Shown here in pieces: positions 63,945 to 64,000 of a stretch of DNA of 64,000 bases; within the stretch, counting starts at the first letter, position 1; each line of letters starts with the position of its first letter. This DNA comes from Terrimonas ginsenosidimutans (GTDB lineage Bacteria; Bacteroidota; Bacteroidia; Chitinophagales; Chitinophagaceae), in contig NZ_JAKLTR010000015.1 of NCBI RefSeq assembly GCF_022012415.1, positions 163,355 to 227,354 on the forward strand, given 5' to 3'. The position numbers were made by a program, and so were the translations under genes. The notes beneath the pieces are model-generated. The model saw only the letters and a program-made list of their open reading frames with translations, was not told where the DNA came from and made no database searches.

Positions 63945-64000
63945 GTTGTCCGTTGTCCGTTGTCCGTTGTCCGTTGTCCGTTGTCCGTTGTCCGTTGTCC
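63945..64000 (+). repeat. Eight perfect tandem copies of GTTGTCC
   Basis: Eight uninterrupted units run to the window edge, so the array may continue. It differs from the plsX array (GTTGACC) by one base per unit. It lies upstream of the hemerythrin gene. Confidence 0.95.

Overview
The window looks like a chromosomal segment of a Bacteroidota member, most likely in or near the Chitinophagaceae. This is inferred from two giant secreted proteins and one medium-sized one carrying type IX secretion (T9SS) C-terminal sorting domains, from weak or absent Shine-Dalgarno sequences, from TAnnTTTR-like promoter elements, and from the protein families present. No rRNA, tRNA, insertion sequence, prophage or CRISPR array was seen. 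Most of the window (about 1.4 to 55.7 kb) is a large surface-glycan (exopolysaccharide or O-antigen-like) locus with several operons on both strands. It is flanked by housekeeping and miscellaneous genes: plsX on the left; a phosphatase-family gene, an OmpA protein, a carboxypeptidase, a cytochrome and a hemerythrin on the right.

Layout. 0-1.3 kb: possible partial gene and plsX. 1.4-9.3 kb: a GT-C membrane protein, then a UbiA / SDR / HAD set resembling the enzymes that make polyprenyl-phosphate pentose, a 2-oxoglutarate oxygenase overlapping a GT4 transferase, and a GT87 membrane protein. 9.4-17.4 kb: a 1914-residue PKD-repeat esterase divergent from a LamG-like T9SS protein. 17.8-22.4 kb: an operon of a GT14 transferase, an MBOAT acyltransferase, its SGNH-like partner and a GT39-like protein. 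22.5-26.5 kb: GT4, flippase and DUF707 genes. 26.6-30.9 kb: an operon of GT2, methyltransferase, dehydrogenase small subunit and GMC dehydrogenase. 31.1-35.3 kb: a Wzz/BY-kinase-like protein, a half-length TolC-like protein and an OafA-type acyltransferase. 36.5-42.1 kb: a GT-C protein, an O-antigen ligase/polymerase and a 31-residue membrane peptide, divergent from a GT2 and a second acyltransferase. 42.7-49.7 kb: a 2338-residue T9SS esterase/adhesin. 50.1-55.7 kb: a receiver-like protein, a priming sugar transferase, a GT2, asparagine synthase and a GT4.

How it fits together (inference): the priming transferase (54.1 kb) loads the first sugar on undecaprenyl phosphate; GT2, GT4, GT14 and GT-C enzymes extend and branch the unit; the flippase (24.1 kb), ligase/polymerase (38.1 kb) and Wzz-like protein (31.1 kb) would move and polymerise it; three acyltransferases, a methyltransferase, an amidotransferase and a flavin dehydrogenase would modify it. 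The UbiA/SDR/HAD genes suggest a lipid-linked pentose donor for the GT-C enzymes. The two giant exported esterases share an N-terminal GLSAGG hydrolase and may act on this or a foreign glycan.

The most unusual feature is in the spacers. Four copies of an 80-120 bp palindrome built from degenerate CGCAAAG-type units sit mostly between convergent genes; their termini are conserved while the arms vary but usually stay complementary. A second family consists of tandem 7-nt units (GTTGACC, GTTGTCC, GTTCACC), twice arranged as facing inverted arrays. I also found two convincing-looking short genes (31 and 46 codons), a structured GC-rich stretch in a 1.2-kb gene-free gap, and operator-like repeats ahead of two key transcription units.
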